The notes below the pieces were generated by a model. The model had not been told where the DNA came from and searched no databases. It was given only the letters and a program-made list of their open reading frames with translations. This document shows, piece by piece, positions 26,245 to 34,744 of a stretch of 64,000 nt of DNA (position 1 is its first letter; each line of letters begins with the position of its first letter). The position numbers were made by a program, and so were the translations under genes. The stretch comes from Paeniglutamicibacter cryotolerans (GTDB lineage Bacteria; Actinomycetota; Actinomycetes; Actinomycetales; Micrococcaceae), in the NCBI RefSeq assembly GCF_014190875.1, contig NZ_JACHVS010000001.1, forward strand, positions 496,001 through 560,000. The letters are read 5' to 3'.

Positions 26245-26799
26245 AGTATGTCCTCCTGGACTGATCTTCCTTGCCACACCGGGCAAAGACGCCCCGCGCT
26301 TGCGAGGACTTCTGAGTGAGAACCTACCAAAGAGAACCGATGAAAAGCCTTGAATTCGGGCGGTTTTCCGGGAAAATTTTGGATATTGGGTAAAATTTCG
26401 CGCTGAGCGGACTCAACCGGCGGGCAAAGAGAGACGCATCGCACTTTTTCGGTTCGCGGGCCATTCGGTACGCACAGTCGCCAAGCCAGGTGAAATTCCG
26501 ATCCGGGACGGTTCCGGCGTGCTTTTCACCGCCATGTTCTCCCCGTGGGCCGGTGGTTCGGGGGCCTCGAATTTGCATTCGGTCCGCGCGGAAGACCGGA
26601 GGGATCCCCTCGATCACCGGTGACATGCCGTCACTGATCCCTGGCCGGGGAGCTGGCCCTCGAGCCGCCAGGCGGGCCCTTCACAGCTTGGGTCCCACCC
26701 TGGGCCATGCTGCATTCAGGACTCCGCTGGAAGCCGTTTCACCGGGCGTCGGCGGCACGCCGGCGGCCTTGCGCGGAGGCTGGACGTGGCGATTAAAGG
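26245..26799. other. Gene-free stretch between HU and rpsN
   Basis: About 550 bases without a gene I can support. On the minus strand it holds the HU leader, with a TAGGTT -10-like hexamer near 26325 and the AGGAGG at 26251-26256. The region 26330-26400 is richer in A/T (several runs of three or four T or A). ORFs here on both strands lack ribosome sites and family features. Confidence 0.5.
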
Positions 26800-26838
26800 C
26801 CAAGGGCCCCCACCGAACGAATCGGTGGGGGCCCTTGG
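26800..26838 (-). terminator. Terminator of the rpmB-rpmG-rpsN operon
   Basis: A perfect 17-bp stem, CCAAGGGCCCCCACCGA with TCGGTGGGGGCCCTTGG, lies 14 bases after the rpsN stop. On the minus strand it is followed by CCTTTAA, a weak T-run. Confidence 0.8.
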
Positions 26839-26852
26839 AATGCTTCTGGGAT

Positions 26853-27158
26853 TTACCAGGAAGACTTGGTGATGCCCGGAAGCTCACCGCGGTGAGCCAT
26901 TTCGCGGAAGCGAATACGGGAAATACCGAACTTCTGGAAGTTACCGCGGGGGCGGCCGTCGATGGCGTCGCGGTTGCGAACGCGGACCGGCGAGGCGTTG
27001 CGGGGCAGCTTCTGCAGGCCCAGACGAGCCTCTTCGCGTGCCTCGTCGGTAGCCTGGGGATCAACGAGAGTCTTCTTCAGCTCGGCACGCTTTGCGGCGT
27101 AACGCTCAACGATGACCTTGCGCTGCTCGTTCTTAGCGATCATGGACTTCTTAGCCAT
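26853..27158 (-). CDS. rpsN: 30S ribosomal protein S14, zinc-independent long form
   Basis: The 101-residue protein starts [14 protein letters not shown] and ends [19 protein letters not shown], the standard S14 ends. It has no cysteine, so it is the C-minus form that does not need zinc. It is the last gene of a tight operon with L28 and L33, where L33 also lacks cysteine. In actinobacteria such trios are often under Zur control, but I see no clear Zur box here; they may equally be the only copies in this genome. Confidence 0.97.
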   Translation of the reverse strand: MAKKSMIAKNEQRKVIVERYAAKRAELKKTLVDPQATDEAREEARLGLQKLPRNASPVRVRNRDAIDGRPRGNFQKFGISRIRFREMAHRGELPGITKSSW

Positions 27159-27160
27159 GT

Positions 27161-27328
27161 TTAGCGCTCCTCTCGGAATTCGACGTGCTTGCGGATGACC
27201 GGGTCGTACTTCTTCAGAACCATGCGGTCTGGGTTGTTACGACGGTTCTTGCGGGTCACGTAGGTGAACCCGGTACCGGCGGTCGACTTGAGCTTGATGA
27301 TCGGACGTACGTCCTTATCCTTAGCCAC
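27161..27328 (-). CDS. rpmG: 50S ribosomal protein L33, cysteine-free
   Basis: This 55-residue protein reads [18 protein letters not shown] at the front, has [15 protein letters not shown] in the middle and ends [12 protein letters not shown], which is L33. It lacks the two CxxC pairs of the zinc form. The start is GTG 27328; the G is shared with the TAG stop of rpmB, so the two genes overlap by one base. It is two bases from rpsN. It is too short for many gene callers. Confidence 0.96.
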   Translation of the reverse strand: MAKDKDVRPIIKLKSTAGTGFTYVTRKNRRNNPDRMVLKKYDPVIRKHVEFREER

Positions 27329-27564
27329 TAGAGCTTCACACCCTTCGCAAGCAGGTCGGCGACGACTTTGTCGATGCCGCGCGAGTCAATGGTCTTAATG
27401 CCCTTGACCGAAAGGGTCAAAGTGACATTACGGCGCAGGGTCGGAACCCAGTAGCGCTTCTTCTGGATATTCGGGTCGAACCGACGCTTGTTGCGGCGGT
27501 GCGAGTGGGAGATGCTGTGTCCGAAGCCCGGAACCGCACCTGTCACCTGGCATACTGCTGCCAT
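27328..27564 (-). CDS. rpmB: 50S ribosomal protein L28
   Basis: The 78-residue product starts [19 protein letters not shown] and contains [19 protein letters not shown], diagnostic of L28. It has one cysteine only, so no zinc site. GAGGAG lies 6 bases before ATG 27564. It is the first gene of rpmB-rpmG-rpsN. Confidence 0.96.
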   Translation of the reverse strand: MAAVCQVTGAVPGFGHSISHSHRRNKRRFDPNIQKKRYWVPTLRRNVTLTLSVKGIKTIDSRGIDKVVADLLAKGVKL

Positions 27565-27936
27565 GATCACTCCTCAGTTGTAGTAAATATTGACGGTACT
27601 CAGCACAGATACAGCGGAATGATGCTGCCTCTGAATCTGCGTGTAAGAGTCCCGCCACCAGTTGTGACACCGTTTTATTACTGCACATCTTCGAAGGTAA
27701 CCAGGCTGGGTGAGAACCAACCGAAGCGCCTTGACTACGTGAAAGACGGTGAACTCCGGCATCCGTTTGAGTATTTTTCCCTACTCAGGTGGACACCGAC
27801 ATTCGGTAATACGGGTAAACGCGCGATACCACTGCCATCCATCGTGAAATGGACGCATAAGATACGCACGACTTAACGCCTTACTATCCTAGGCCACGAA
27901 CGGCCTCCGGTTCAAACTGACATATTGTGGGCTGCC
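27565..27936. other. Gene-free region upstream of rpmB, lower GC than its surroundings
   Basis: About 370 bases with visibly lower GC than the neighbours. It should carry the promoter of the rpmB operon on the minus strand. A dyad TGAGTA / TACTCA with 8 bases between sits at 27768-27787. No Zur box of the TGAAAAT-type was found. A short inverted repeat AGGCC/GGCCT near 27892-27907 may end the MarR transcript. ORFs across it have no family features. Confidence 0.5.
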
Positions 27937-28419
27937 TTACGCCTCGTCGCGGAAGATCCAGTGATCCGGATCCAGGCGAGCCGTGATCTTGCGTCCAAGA
28001 CGGGACAAATCGTCTACATCCTTGGAATCGAGCCCGTCGAAGATGAGCCGGCGCACCGATTCAACGTGCTCCGCGGCGAGCCCCTCGAGCATTTCGCAGC
28101 CGGCATCCGATAGGTGCGCCATGGTCACTCGAGCGTCGCTTGGACACTGGGTGCGCTCCACCCAGCCTCGGGCCTCGAGCTTCTTCACCACATGGGACAG
28201 CCTGGACAGCGAGGCGTTGGTTTTCGATGCCAGTTCACTCATCGGCAGGTACCGTTCCTCTTCCTCGGAGAGCATGGCCAGCACGTTGTAGTCGAACAAG
28301 GTGATCTTCGCCTGGGTCTGCAGGTCTGAATCCAGCTTCCCGGGCAGCTGGGTGGTGACGGCCAGCAGCGCCAACCAGGCATCTCGTTCTTGCGGATTCA
28401 ACCAGCGGGGTTCAGTCAT
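27937..28419 (-). CDS. MarR family transcriptional regulator
   Basis: The 160-residue protein is a full MarR: an N-terminal dimer helix (NPQERDAWLALLAVTTQLPG), TLFDYNVLAMLSEEEERYLPMSELA, and the HTH-wing NASLSRLSHVVKKLEARGWVERTQCPSDARVTMAHLS with the DAR wing. The single Cys in the wing base (TQCPSD) is at a place where redox-sensing MarR proteins sometimes have one, but this is speculative. It lies downstream of the polyamine operon on the same strand, behind a hairpin, so it is probably its own unit. No target gene is evident. Confidence 0.88.
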   Translation of the reverse strand: MTEPRWLNPQERDAWLALLAVTTQLPGKLDSDLQTQAKITLFDYNVLAMLSEEEERYLPMSELASKTNASLSRLSHVVKKLEARGWVERTQCPSDARVTMAHLSDAGCEMLEGLAAEHVESVRRLIFDGLDSKDVDDLSRLGRKITARLDPDHWIFRDEA

Positions 28420-28476
28420 ACCCCCAATGTTGGCATATCTACAGGTCTTCCCCCGTCGACCACGCCCCGCACGCGG

Positions 28477-28517
28477 AACGGACCGGCCACGCCCCGATGG
28501 GCGTGGACCGGTCCGTT
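28477..28517 (-). terminator. Hairpin after the polyamine transport operon
   Basis: AACGGACCGG, CCACGCCC, then GGGCGTGG and CCGGTCCGTT build a long near-perfect stem with a 4-base loop and one bulge. No T-run follows on the minus strand. Confidence 0.65.
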
Positions 28518-28535
28518 GGCCGCATCCCCCGTCGG

Positions 28536-29333
28536 TTACCGGGCTGCCAGCATTTTCTGCCGGCGGTAGGAGATGATCTGCCCGATGACCACGATCAGCA
28601 ACGCGATGATGAACATCGCCGAGCCGATGACATTGGCCTGGGCCGGGATACCCCGGGTCGCCGCAACGTAGATGAACTTCGGGAAGGTGTCGAAGTTGCC
28701 CGAGTTGAAGTTCGTGATGATGAAGTCATCGAAACTCATCGCGAAGCTGAGCAGTGCCGCTGCGGTGATGCCCGGAAGCAGCAGCGGGAACGTCACCTTC
28801 CAGAAGGTGGCCATCGGCGACGCGTAGAGGTCGCTTGCCGCCTCCTCCAACCGGGGATCCAGGCCCGAGACCCTGGCCCGGACGGTCACTACGACAAATG
28901 ACATGCAGAACACCGTGTGCGCGATGATGATCGTCCAGAAGCCCAGCTCCCAACCCAGGTTGAGGAACTGCGCCAGCAGCGAGGCCCCGAGCACCACCTC
29001 GGGGGTGGCCAGCGGCAGGATGATCAGCAGGTCCGCCGTGTTGCGGAACCTGAACTTGTAGCGCACCAGGCCCAGCGCAATGCAGGTGCCGAGCACCGTG
29101 GCGAAAATCGTCGCCAGGATGCCGATCTGCAGCGAGTTGCCCAGAGCCTCGCAGATGTTCGGGGCCCCACAGGGATTCTGCCAGTTCTTCAACGTGAATC
29201 CGCGCCAGGCCAGGTTGGTGCGCCCGGCATCGTTGAAGGAAAAGACGAAGATGTAGACAATGGGGACAAGCAGGTAGACAAAGGCCAGTCCACCAACGAC
29301 GGGAATGAACCAGCGACCGATTTTTTGTTTCAT
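28536..29333 (-). CDS. potC: Polyamine-type ABC transporter permease (PotC-like)
   Basis: The 265-residue membrane protein has six helices and the PotC pattern: the EAA loop LEEAASDLYASPMATFWKVTFPLLLPGI and the DDFIITNFNSG segment near the fifth helix, typical of spermidine/putrescine systems. It starts 10 bases after the PotB-like gene. Together with PotB, PotA and two PotD-like proteins it forms a complete importer. Confidence 0.88.
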   Translation of the reverse strand: MKQKIGRWFIPVVGGLAFVYLLVPIVYIFVFSFNDAGRTNLAWRGFTLKNWQNPCGAPNICEALGNSLQIGILATIFATVLGTCIALGLVRYKFRFRNTADLLIILPLATPEVVLGASLLAQFLNLGWELGFWTIIIAHTVFCMSFVVVTVRARVSGLDPRLEEAASDLYASPMATFWKVTFPLLLPGITAAALLSFAMSFDDFIITNFNSGNFDTFPKFIYVAATRGIPAQANVIGSAMFIIALLIVVIGQIISYRRQKMLAAR

Positions 29334-29343
29334 GCCATCGCTC

Positions 29344-30297
29344 CTAGAACAGTTCCTTGGTACCGAAACGCTTGATGTAGATCAGGACCAGTACCAAGAT
29401 GGCCACCATCAAGATGAAGCTCAGCGCCGAAGCGCCCGGGTAGTCGACTACCCTGAAGAACCGCGAATCAATGACCTGCCCGATCATCGTCGTGTCCCGG
29501 TTGTTGCCCAGGATCGCCGCGTTGACGTAGTCGCCTGCGGTGGGGATGAACGTCAAAAGCGTCCCCGCGAAGACACCGGGAGCCGACAGCGGCAGCGTCA
29601 CCCTGAAGAAGGTGGTCATCGGGCTGGCATACAGGTCACCCGAAGCCTCCAGCATGGAGACGTCCAACCGGTCCAGGCTGGCGTAGATCGGCAGCATCAT
29701 GAACGGTAGGAAATTATAGGTCAGACCGCAAATGACGGCGAAGGCCGTGGCCGTCAGCCGCCCGTCGGGCGGCAGGATCGCGACGGCACGCAGCACGCTG
29801 ACCACGGGGCCCTCGTCCGCGAGGATCTGCTTCCAGGCCTGGGTACGCAGGATGAAGCTGGAGAAGAACGGGGCGATCAGCAGCACCAGCAGGATGCCCT
29901 GCAACAGCCGATAGCCCCGCAGCCGCACGGCAACCAGATAGGCCATCGGGTAGCCGATGAGCAGCGCGGCAATGGTGGCAATCAGCGCGAACCCGAAGGA
30001 GCGCACCAGCGTATCCCAGTAGGCGGACAGCACGGTGAGATAGTTGCTGAACTGCAGCGCCGGAACGAATTCGCCGATTTCGGCGCCCGGCGGCTTGGCG
30101 TACAGCGACATGGCCAGCAGCACCACGACCGGCGCCGCGAAGAACAGCACCAGGAAGGCGAAGCCCGGGACGATCAGGTACATCCCGACCCGGCCCTTGC
30201 GCTTGTCGGCGGCTATCTCCTCCTCGCTGCGCCACTCCTCCGTCTCGACCTTGGCGCGGCGTCCGGAGACACGTGGCTTGTCGTCCAGGGCGGTCAT
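29344..30297 (-). CDS. potB: Polyamine-type ABC transporter permease (PotB-like)
   Basis: The 317-residue protein has a charged N-terminus of about 35 residues and then six helices. The PotB markers are LSAYWDTLVRSFGFALIAT, FFSSFILRTQAWKQIL, and the EAA loop MLEASGDLYASPMTTFFRVTLPLSAPG, plus FIPTAGDYVNAAILG. It pairs with the PotC-like permease. Its start overlaps the end of the ATPase gene by 4 bases. Confidence 0.88.
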   Translation of the reverse strand: MTALDDKPRVSGRRAKVETEEWRSEEEIAADKRKGRVGMYLIVPGFAFLVLFFAAPVVVLLAMSLYAKPPGAEIGEFVPALQFSNYLTVLSAYWDTLVRSFGFALIATIAALLIGYPMAYLVAVRLRGYRLLQGILLVLLIAPFFSSFILRTQAWKQILADEGPVVSVLRAVAILPPDGRLTATAFAVICGLTYNFLPFMMLPIYASLDRLDVSMLEASGDLYASPMTTFFRVTLPLSAPGVFAGTLLTFIPTAGDYVNAAILGNNRDTTMIGQVIDSRFFRVVDYPGASALSFILMVAILVLVLIYIKRFGTKELF

Positions 30298-31499
30298 GCC
30301 GGTTCCACCTCGGCTTCCAGCTCACCGTCGAAATCGTCGGCGGATTCCGCTTCGGTGACCGCTTCGGGGCCGTCTCCGCCATCCAGTCCGAAGGAGTACT
30401 CCGGTTCCCAGGTCAGACGGACCGTTTCACCAGGAGCGGCGGGACGCTGGCCCAGGTTCTGCGAGAAGGTACCCAACGTTCCGATGCCCGGCACCTCAAC
30501 GAGGTACTCGGTGCTCACACCGGTGAATGAGGCATCAAGCACGGTTCCAGTGAGCTGATTGTCCGTGTGGGTGTGGTCCATGTTCATGTCAAGGATGCGC
30601 ATTTTTTCCGGACGCACCCCCACGACCACGTTGCCTGAATGGGCGACCGATCGGTCCTTGGGCATGAGCACTCGGGAGCCGGCGACGTTGACCGCCACGA
30701 AACCGCCCAAGTCCTCGATGACCTGTCCGGACATGAGGTTCGACTTGCCTAGGAAGTTGGCGACAAATGCGGTTCGGGGCAGTTCATAGAGGTCACGCGG
30801 AGCGCCCATCTGCTCAATCTTGCCCTTGTTCATCACGGCGACCGTGTCGGCCATGGTCATGGCCTCCTCCTGGTCGTGGGTGACGTGGATGAAGGTCAGG
30901 CCGACCTCGGTCTGGATGGCTTTGAGCTCCACCTGCATTTGCCGGCGCAGCTTCATGTCCAGTGCACCGAGCGGTTCGTCGAGCAGCAGCACCGCCGGTC
31001 GGTTGACCAGGGCACGGGCCAACGCCACGCGCTGCTGCTGGCCGCCGGAGAGTTGGGCAGGGCGGCGGGCTCCCAGGTGTCCGAGTTCCACTAGTTCCAG
31101 AGCGGCCTTGGCCTTCTCCGTGGCGCCGGCGATCTTCTGGCGCTTGAGTCCGAACGACACGTTGTCCAGCACCGACATATGCGGGAAGAGCGCATAGGAC
31201 TGGAACACCGTGTTCACGTGGCGCTGGTGCGAGGACAGCTTGGTGACGTCCTTGCCGCCAATGCTGATCTCACCGCTCGTGGGCTGCTCAAGGCCCGCCA
31301 CCATCCGCAACGTGGTGGTCTTGCCACAGCCAGAAGGTCCCAGCAGGGCGAAGAAGGACCCCGAGGGAATGGTCAGGGTCAGGTCGTCCACCGCCGTGAA
31401 TTCTGCGAAACGCTTGGTGACGTTGGTCAGCTGCAGGTCGGCCCCGCTGCTGTTCAGTGTGCCGGTCGGGGTTACGCCGAGGCTGGTTTCTGTGCTCAT
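30294..31499 (-). CDS. potA: Polyamine-type ABC transporter ATP-binding protein (PotA-like)
   Basis: The protein is about 401 residues. It has Walker [10 protein letters not shown], signature [15 protein letters not shown], Walker [12 protein letters not shown] and His in [13 protein letters not shown], as in PotA/MalK-like ATPases. A C-terminal TOBE domain (about 290-370) contains VRPEKMRIL. The last 30 residues are an acidic Glu/Asp-rich tail. ATG 31499 lies 2 bases after the stop of the binding-protein gene; the longer frame to 31514 would overlap it. Confidence 0.9.
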   Translation of the reverse strand: MSTETSLGVTPTGTLNSSGADLQLTNVTKRFAEFTAVDDLTLTIPSGSFFALLGPSGCGKTTTLRMVAGLEQPTSGEISIGGKDVTKLSSHQRHVNTVFQSYALFPHMSVLDNVSFGLKRQKIAGATEKAKAALELVELGHLGARRPAQLSGGQQQRVALARALVNRPAVLLLDEPLGALDMKLRRQMQVELKAIQTEVGLTFIHVTHDQEEAMTMADTVAVMNKGKIEQMGAPRDLYELPRTAFVANFLGKSNLMSGQVIEDLGGFVAVNVAGSRVLMPKDRSVAHSGNVVVGVRPEKMRILDMNMDHTHTDNQLTGTVLDASFTGVSTEYLVEVPGIGTLGTFSQNLGQRPAAPGETVRLTWEPEYSFGLDGGDGPEAVTEAESADDFDGELEAEVEPA

Positions 31500-31503
31500 C
31501 TGT

Positions 31504-32739
31504 CTATACGCCAATCACTTGCTGGAACAGTTCCTGGAAGCGCGCTTCCTCTTCGATGGACATGGTTCGCTCGGTGGTTGCCTTGGAGAGGTACTCCGCC
31601 GTCGGGAAGATCAGCGGGTTGTCCACGAGCTCCGGGTCGATTTTTTCCATGGCCTCCCTGGCTCCGACGACCGGGCAGACGTAGTTCACGTAGGCCGCCA
31701 CCTCGGCGGCAACGACCGGATCGTAGTAGAAGTCCATGAGCTTCTCCGCGTTCGTCTTATGCGGGGATCCGATCGGCACCATGAAGTTGTCGCTCCAGAT
31801 CAGTCCGCCGGCATCGGGCATGATGAACTCCCACTTATCGCCCTCCTCGAAGTTCAACTGCGTGATGTCACCCGAGTAGACCAGTGCCGCCAGTACGTCT
31901 CCGCTGATCAGGTCCTGCTTGTAGGAGTTGCCCTTGACCTGGCGGATCTGCCCGGAGCTGACATGCTCATCCAACACGTCGATGGCGTTGCCGTACTCGT
32001 TGTCGCCCCAGTCACCCCGGATATCCACGCCGGCATCCAGCAGCATCATCGGCATCGTGTCGCGCATTTCATCAAGCACGCTGACGCGGCCCTTGAGCTC
32101 TGGCTGCCACAAGTCCGAGACGGTGCGCAGGCCCTTCGGGAACGCCTCCTTGTTCCAGGCGAGGCCGGTGAAGCCGGACTGCCAGGTCAACGACTGCTTG
32201 CGCCCCTGGTCGAAGCGCACGTCCTTGAGCTCGGGTAGCAGGTTCTTGATGTTCGGGATGTTCGCGTGGTCCAGCTCCTGGACGTAGCCCTGGCGGATCA
32301 GCCGTTCGGACATCCAGTCACTGGGCGTGATGATGTCCTGCCCGATGTCCTGACCAGCGGCCAGCTGCGCCTGGACCTTCCCGTAGTACATGTCATTGCT
32401 GTCGATGTCCTCGGAATAGTTCGCTGTAATGCCGCTCTGTTTCTTGAACTTCTCCAGCGTCGGGTATTTCTTGGACTTGTCGTCATAGTCCAGGTAAAGC
32501 GTCCAGTTAGCCCAGTTGACTATGGCTTGCTCGGCCGAAAGATCAGCCGCGGCGGTAGGTTTGACTACCCCTTTGGCCGTACCTCCCCCGCTGCCGCTGC
32601 CGGTGCCACAGGCCGCGAGCATCGCGGCCAGGGCCAGACCGCCGCTCCCGGCGAGCATGCCCCGCCGGGAGAGTTGGGTCTTTTCCAGCGCTTGTACCCA
32701 ATGACGGGCCGATTCGCGCCGACGGATACTGCGTGACAT
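31504..32739 (-). CDS. PotD-like substrate-binding protein, second copy
   Basis: This 411-residue lipoprotein has a long N-terminus with a Tat-like SRRGMLAGSGG motif and lipobox MLAACGTG. The mature part shows NWANWTLYLDYDDKSKKYPTLEKF, SEDIDSNDMYYGKVQAQLAAG, and WKGEVSV-type LKGRVSVLDEMRDTMPM, as in PotD/PotF proteins. It is very similar, line by line, to the gene directly upstream, so the pair arose by tandem duplication. Its ATG shares the A of the upstream TAA. Two binding proteins may widen the substrate range of one importer. Confidence 0.9.
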   Translation of the reverse strand: MSRSIRRRESARHWVQALEKTQLSRRGMLAGSGGLALAAMLAACGTGSGSGGGTAKGVVKPTAAADLSAEQAIVNWANWTLYLDYDDKSKKYPTLEKFKKQSGITANYSEDIDSNDMYYGKVQAQLAAGQDIGQDIITPSDWMSERLIRQGYVQELDHANIPNIKNLLPELKDVRFDQGRKQSLTWQSGFTGLAWNKEAFPKGLRTVSDLWQPELKGRVSVLDEMRDTMPMMLLDAGVDIRGDWGDNEYGNAIDVLDEHVSSGQIRQVKGNSYKQDLISGDVLAALVYSGDITQLNFEEGDKWEFIMPDAGGLIWSDNFMVPIGSPHKTNAEKLMDFYYDPVVAAEVAAYVNYVCPVVGAREAMEKIDPELVDNPLIFPTAEYLSKATTERTMSIEEEARFQELFQQVIGV

Positions 32740-33983
32740 TATGCTCCGATCGCGGTCTGGAACCGTGAGTTGTAGTTCGATTCCTCGTCCGCATCCAGCG
32801 TGCGGAAGACATGAGCATGTTTAAGGTCGTCTTCTGACGGGAAGATCAGCGGGTTGTCGACCAGTGACGGGTCGATTTTGTCCATGGCCTCGCGGGCCCC
32901 GACCACCGGGGAAATGAAGTTTACGTAGGCGGCAACCTGGGCTGCGACCTCGGGGTCGTAGTAGAAATTCATTAGTTTCTCGGCGTTGGTCTTTCGCGGG
33001 GAGGCGACGGGGACCATCATGTTGTCGCTCCACAGCGTGCCGCCGGCCTCGGGCAGGATGAAGTCCCAGCGGTCGTCGTTCTCGAAATTCAACTGGGTTA
33101 TGTCCCCCGACCACACGATGCCGGCAATGGCGTCGCCGGAGACAAAGTCCTCCTTGTAGGAGTTGCCCTTGACCTGACGGATCTGCCCGGAGTCGATCTG
33201 CTGCTGCAGGCTATCCAGCGCATGGGTGAATTCGGGGTCGCCCCAGGTGCCGGAGATGTCCACGCCGTCCTGGAGCATCAGCAGGCCCATCGTGTCGCGC
33301 ATTTCGTCGAGCACGGTGATGCGGCCCTTGAGCTCCGGATTCCAGAGGTCGGCGACGCTGCGCAGGCCGCCGGGGACCTTTTCCTTGTTCCAGGCAATGC
33401 CGGCATATCCTGACTGCCAGGTCAGCGAGTGCTTGCGGCCCGGGTCGAAATCAACGTCCCGCAGCGAGGGCAGCAGGTTCTTGATGTTCGGAATGTTGGC
33501 ATGGTCGAGTTCATGGGTGTAGCCCTGACGGATGACGCGCCCGGCCATCCAGTCGGTCAGCGTGATGATGTCCTGGCCGATGTCCTGGCCAGCCGCCAGC
33601 TGCGCCTGGACCTTCCCGTAGTAGGTGTCGTTGCCGTCGATGTCCTCGGAGTAATTGACGCTGATGCCGGTCAGCTTGTTGAACTGCTCCAGCGTAGGGT
33701 ACTTCTTCGTCTTGTCGTCATAGTCCAGGTACAAGGTCCAGTTGGCGAAGTTCACCGTCTTATCCGTTGCCGACAGGTCCACCACGGCAGGGGTGGCATC
33801 GGCGGTCCCCGCCCCTGCCCCTGCCCCGGTTCCGCCCTTGCCGCCCGTGCCGCAGGCGGCAAGCATCCCGGCCAGCCCGAGCCCGCCGGCTCCCAGCAGC
33901 ACGTTGCGGCGGCTCATCTGAGCCTTGATCAGGGCCCTGAGGGCCGGGTCCTGCGGCAGCTCGCGCCGTGGCCTCGTCGACAT
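32739..33983 (-). CDS. PotD-like substrate-binding protein, first copy
   Basis: The 414-residue lipoprotein carries a twin-arginine-like MSRRNVLLGAGGLG and lipobox MLAACGTG. NFANWTLYLDYDDKTKKYPTLEQ, SEDIDGNDTYYGKVQAQLAAG and the late FYYDPEVAAQVAAYVNFISPV are shared with the second copy. It probably binds putrescine, spermidine or a related amine; the aminotransferase gene divergent to it supports this. GAAGGGG precedes ATG 33983. It is the first gene of the operon. Confidence 0.9.
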   Translation of the reverse strand: MSTRPRRELPQDPALRALIKAQMSRRNVLLGAGGLGLAGMLAACGTGGKGGTGAGAGAGTADATPAVVDLSATDKTVNFANWTLYLDYDDKTKKYPTLEQFNKLTGISVNYSEDIDGNDTYYGKVQAQLAAGQDIGQDIITLTDWMAGRVIRQGYTHELDHANIPNIKNLLPSLRDVDFDPGRKHSLTWQSGYAGIAWNKEKVPGGLRSVADLWNPELKGRITVLDEMRDTMGLLMLQDGVDISGTWGDPEFTHALDSLQQQIDSGQIRQVKGNSYKEDFVSGDAIAGIVWSGDITQLNFENDDRWDFILPEAGGTLWSDNMMVPVASPRKTNAEKLMNFYYDPEVAAQVAAYVNFISPVVGAREAMDKIDPSLVDNPLIFPSEDDLKHAHVFRTLDADEESNYNSRFQTAIGA

Positions 33984-34130
33984 GATGGTACCCCTTCATC
34001 ACCGTTGAAAAGCTCTTATCGAACACGGCTGCGGATCGCCAGGCAAATGTGAGGCGAACCACAGCACGTGACTTGGATCATGTCAGGTTTCATGGGTGTT
34101 TGACAATACTTTCCGTCGGATCGATTTGAG

Positions 34131-34141
34131 TTCGATACGAA
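34131..34141. promoter_or_regulatory. Dyad between the divergent polyamine operon and Lrp gene
   Basis: TTCGATACGAA is a perfect 4-bp-arm dyad; outer GATTT and AAATC add to the symmetry over 22 bases. A TTGACA at 34100-34105 lies nearby without a good -10. It may be the site of the Lrp protein encoded next to it. Confidence 0.4.
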
Positions 34142-34184
34142 ATCAGTTGTCCTTACCCCCTATCCACAACTGATTCCTTCGGGT

Positions 34185-34190
34185 TAGTCT
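34185..34190 (+). promoter_or_regulatory. -10 element for the leader ORF and Lrp gene
   Basis: TAGTCT lies 6 bases before ATG 34197, the spacing of a leaderless start. TCCACA at 34163-34168 could be the -35 (16 bases apart). Confidence 0.45.
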
Positions 34191-34196
34191 CTTGCC

Positions 34197-34268
34197 ATGG
34201 AGGTTGCAGCCATGCCACCTGAGCAGTCCGCAGTTCCCAACACGCAGCAGGAGGTCGATACCCGGTGA
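34197..34268 (+). CDS. Possible 23-codon leader peptide overlapping the Lrp start
   Basis: ATG 34197 opens a 23-codon frame (MEVAAMPPEQSAVPNTQQEV and three more residues) that ends at TGA 34266-34268. This stop overlaps GTG 34265 of the Lrp gene as GTGA, and the AGGAGG ribosome site of Lrp lies inside the frame. The -10 element is 6 bases before the ATG. The layout suggests coupled translation from a leaderless start. No repeated codons of one amino acid are present, so attenuation by charging is not suggested. Confidence 0.4.
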   Translation: MEVAAMPPEQSAVPNTQQEVDTR

Positions 34269-34744
34269 CCCACTCCGCACTGCCCAGCGCCGGCAACGGA
34301 TTCACGATGGATGCCACGAGCAAGGCAATCATCGAACAGCTTCAGGAAGACGGGCGCCGTTCCTACGCGTCGGTCGGCAAGGCAGTGGGCCTGAGCGAAG
34401 CGGCCGTGAGGCAGCGGGTCCAGAAACTTGTGGACAGCAAGGTCATGCAGGTCGTGGCGGTCACTGATCCGCTGCAGCTGGGCTTCAAGCGCCAGGCCAT
34501 GATCGGGGTGAAATCCGACGGGGACATCATCGCCACGGCGGACCGCATCTCGGAATTGCCTGAGGTCGACTACTGCGTCGTGGTCGCCGGTCCGTCGGAC
34601 ATCATCGCGGAGGTCGTATGCGCAAACGACGACGACCTTCTGCGCATCATCAAGGAAATCCGAGCCATCGAGGGCGTCCGGGACACCGAAACGTTCATGT
34701 ACCTCTCGTTGCGCAAACAAGAATACAACTGGGGTACACGATGA
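34265..34744 (+). CDS. Lrp/AsnC family transcriptional regulator
   Basis: The 159-residue protein has the AsnC-type HTH (DATSKAIIEQLQEDGRRSYASVGKAVGLSEAAVRQRVQKLVD) and the RAM ligand domain (VMQVVAVTDPLQLGFKRQAMIGV, AEVVCANDDDLLRIIKEIRAIEGV). GTG 34265 is favoured by AGGAGG at 34249-34254. It overlaps the aminotransferase ATG as ATGA, so the regulator and enzyme are co-translated, and it diverges from the polyamine importer. It probably senses an amine or amino acid and controls both units. Confidence 0.9.
   Translation: MTHSALPSAGNGFTMDATSKAIIEQLQEDGRRSYASVGKAVGLSEAAVRQRVQKLVDSKVMQVVAVTDPLQLGFKRQAMIGVKSDGDIIATADRISELPEVDYCVVVAGPSDIIAEVVCANDDDLLRIIKEIRAIEGVRDTETFMYLSLRKQEYNWGTR

Noticed and set aside
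26490..27164. 224-codon plus-strand frame over rpsN
   Set aside because: It runs through the terminator hairpin and is antisense to the ribosomal protein gene.
27565..27700. Zur box in front of rpmB
   Set aside because: No palindrome close to TGAAAATGATTTTCA was found; AT-rich bits such as GTCAATATTTACTAC do not fit.
27499..27876. 125-codon plus-strand frame upstream of rpmB
   Set aside because: Partly antisense to rpmB, no ribosome site, no domain; the region is better read as a control region.
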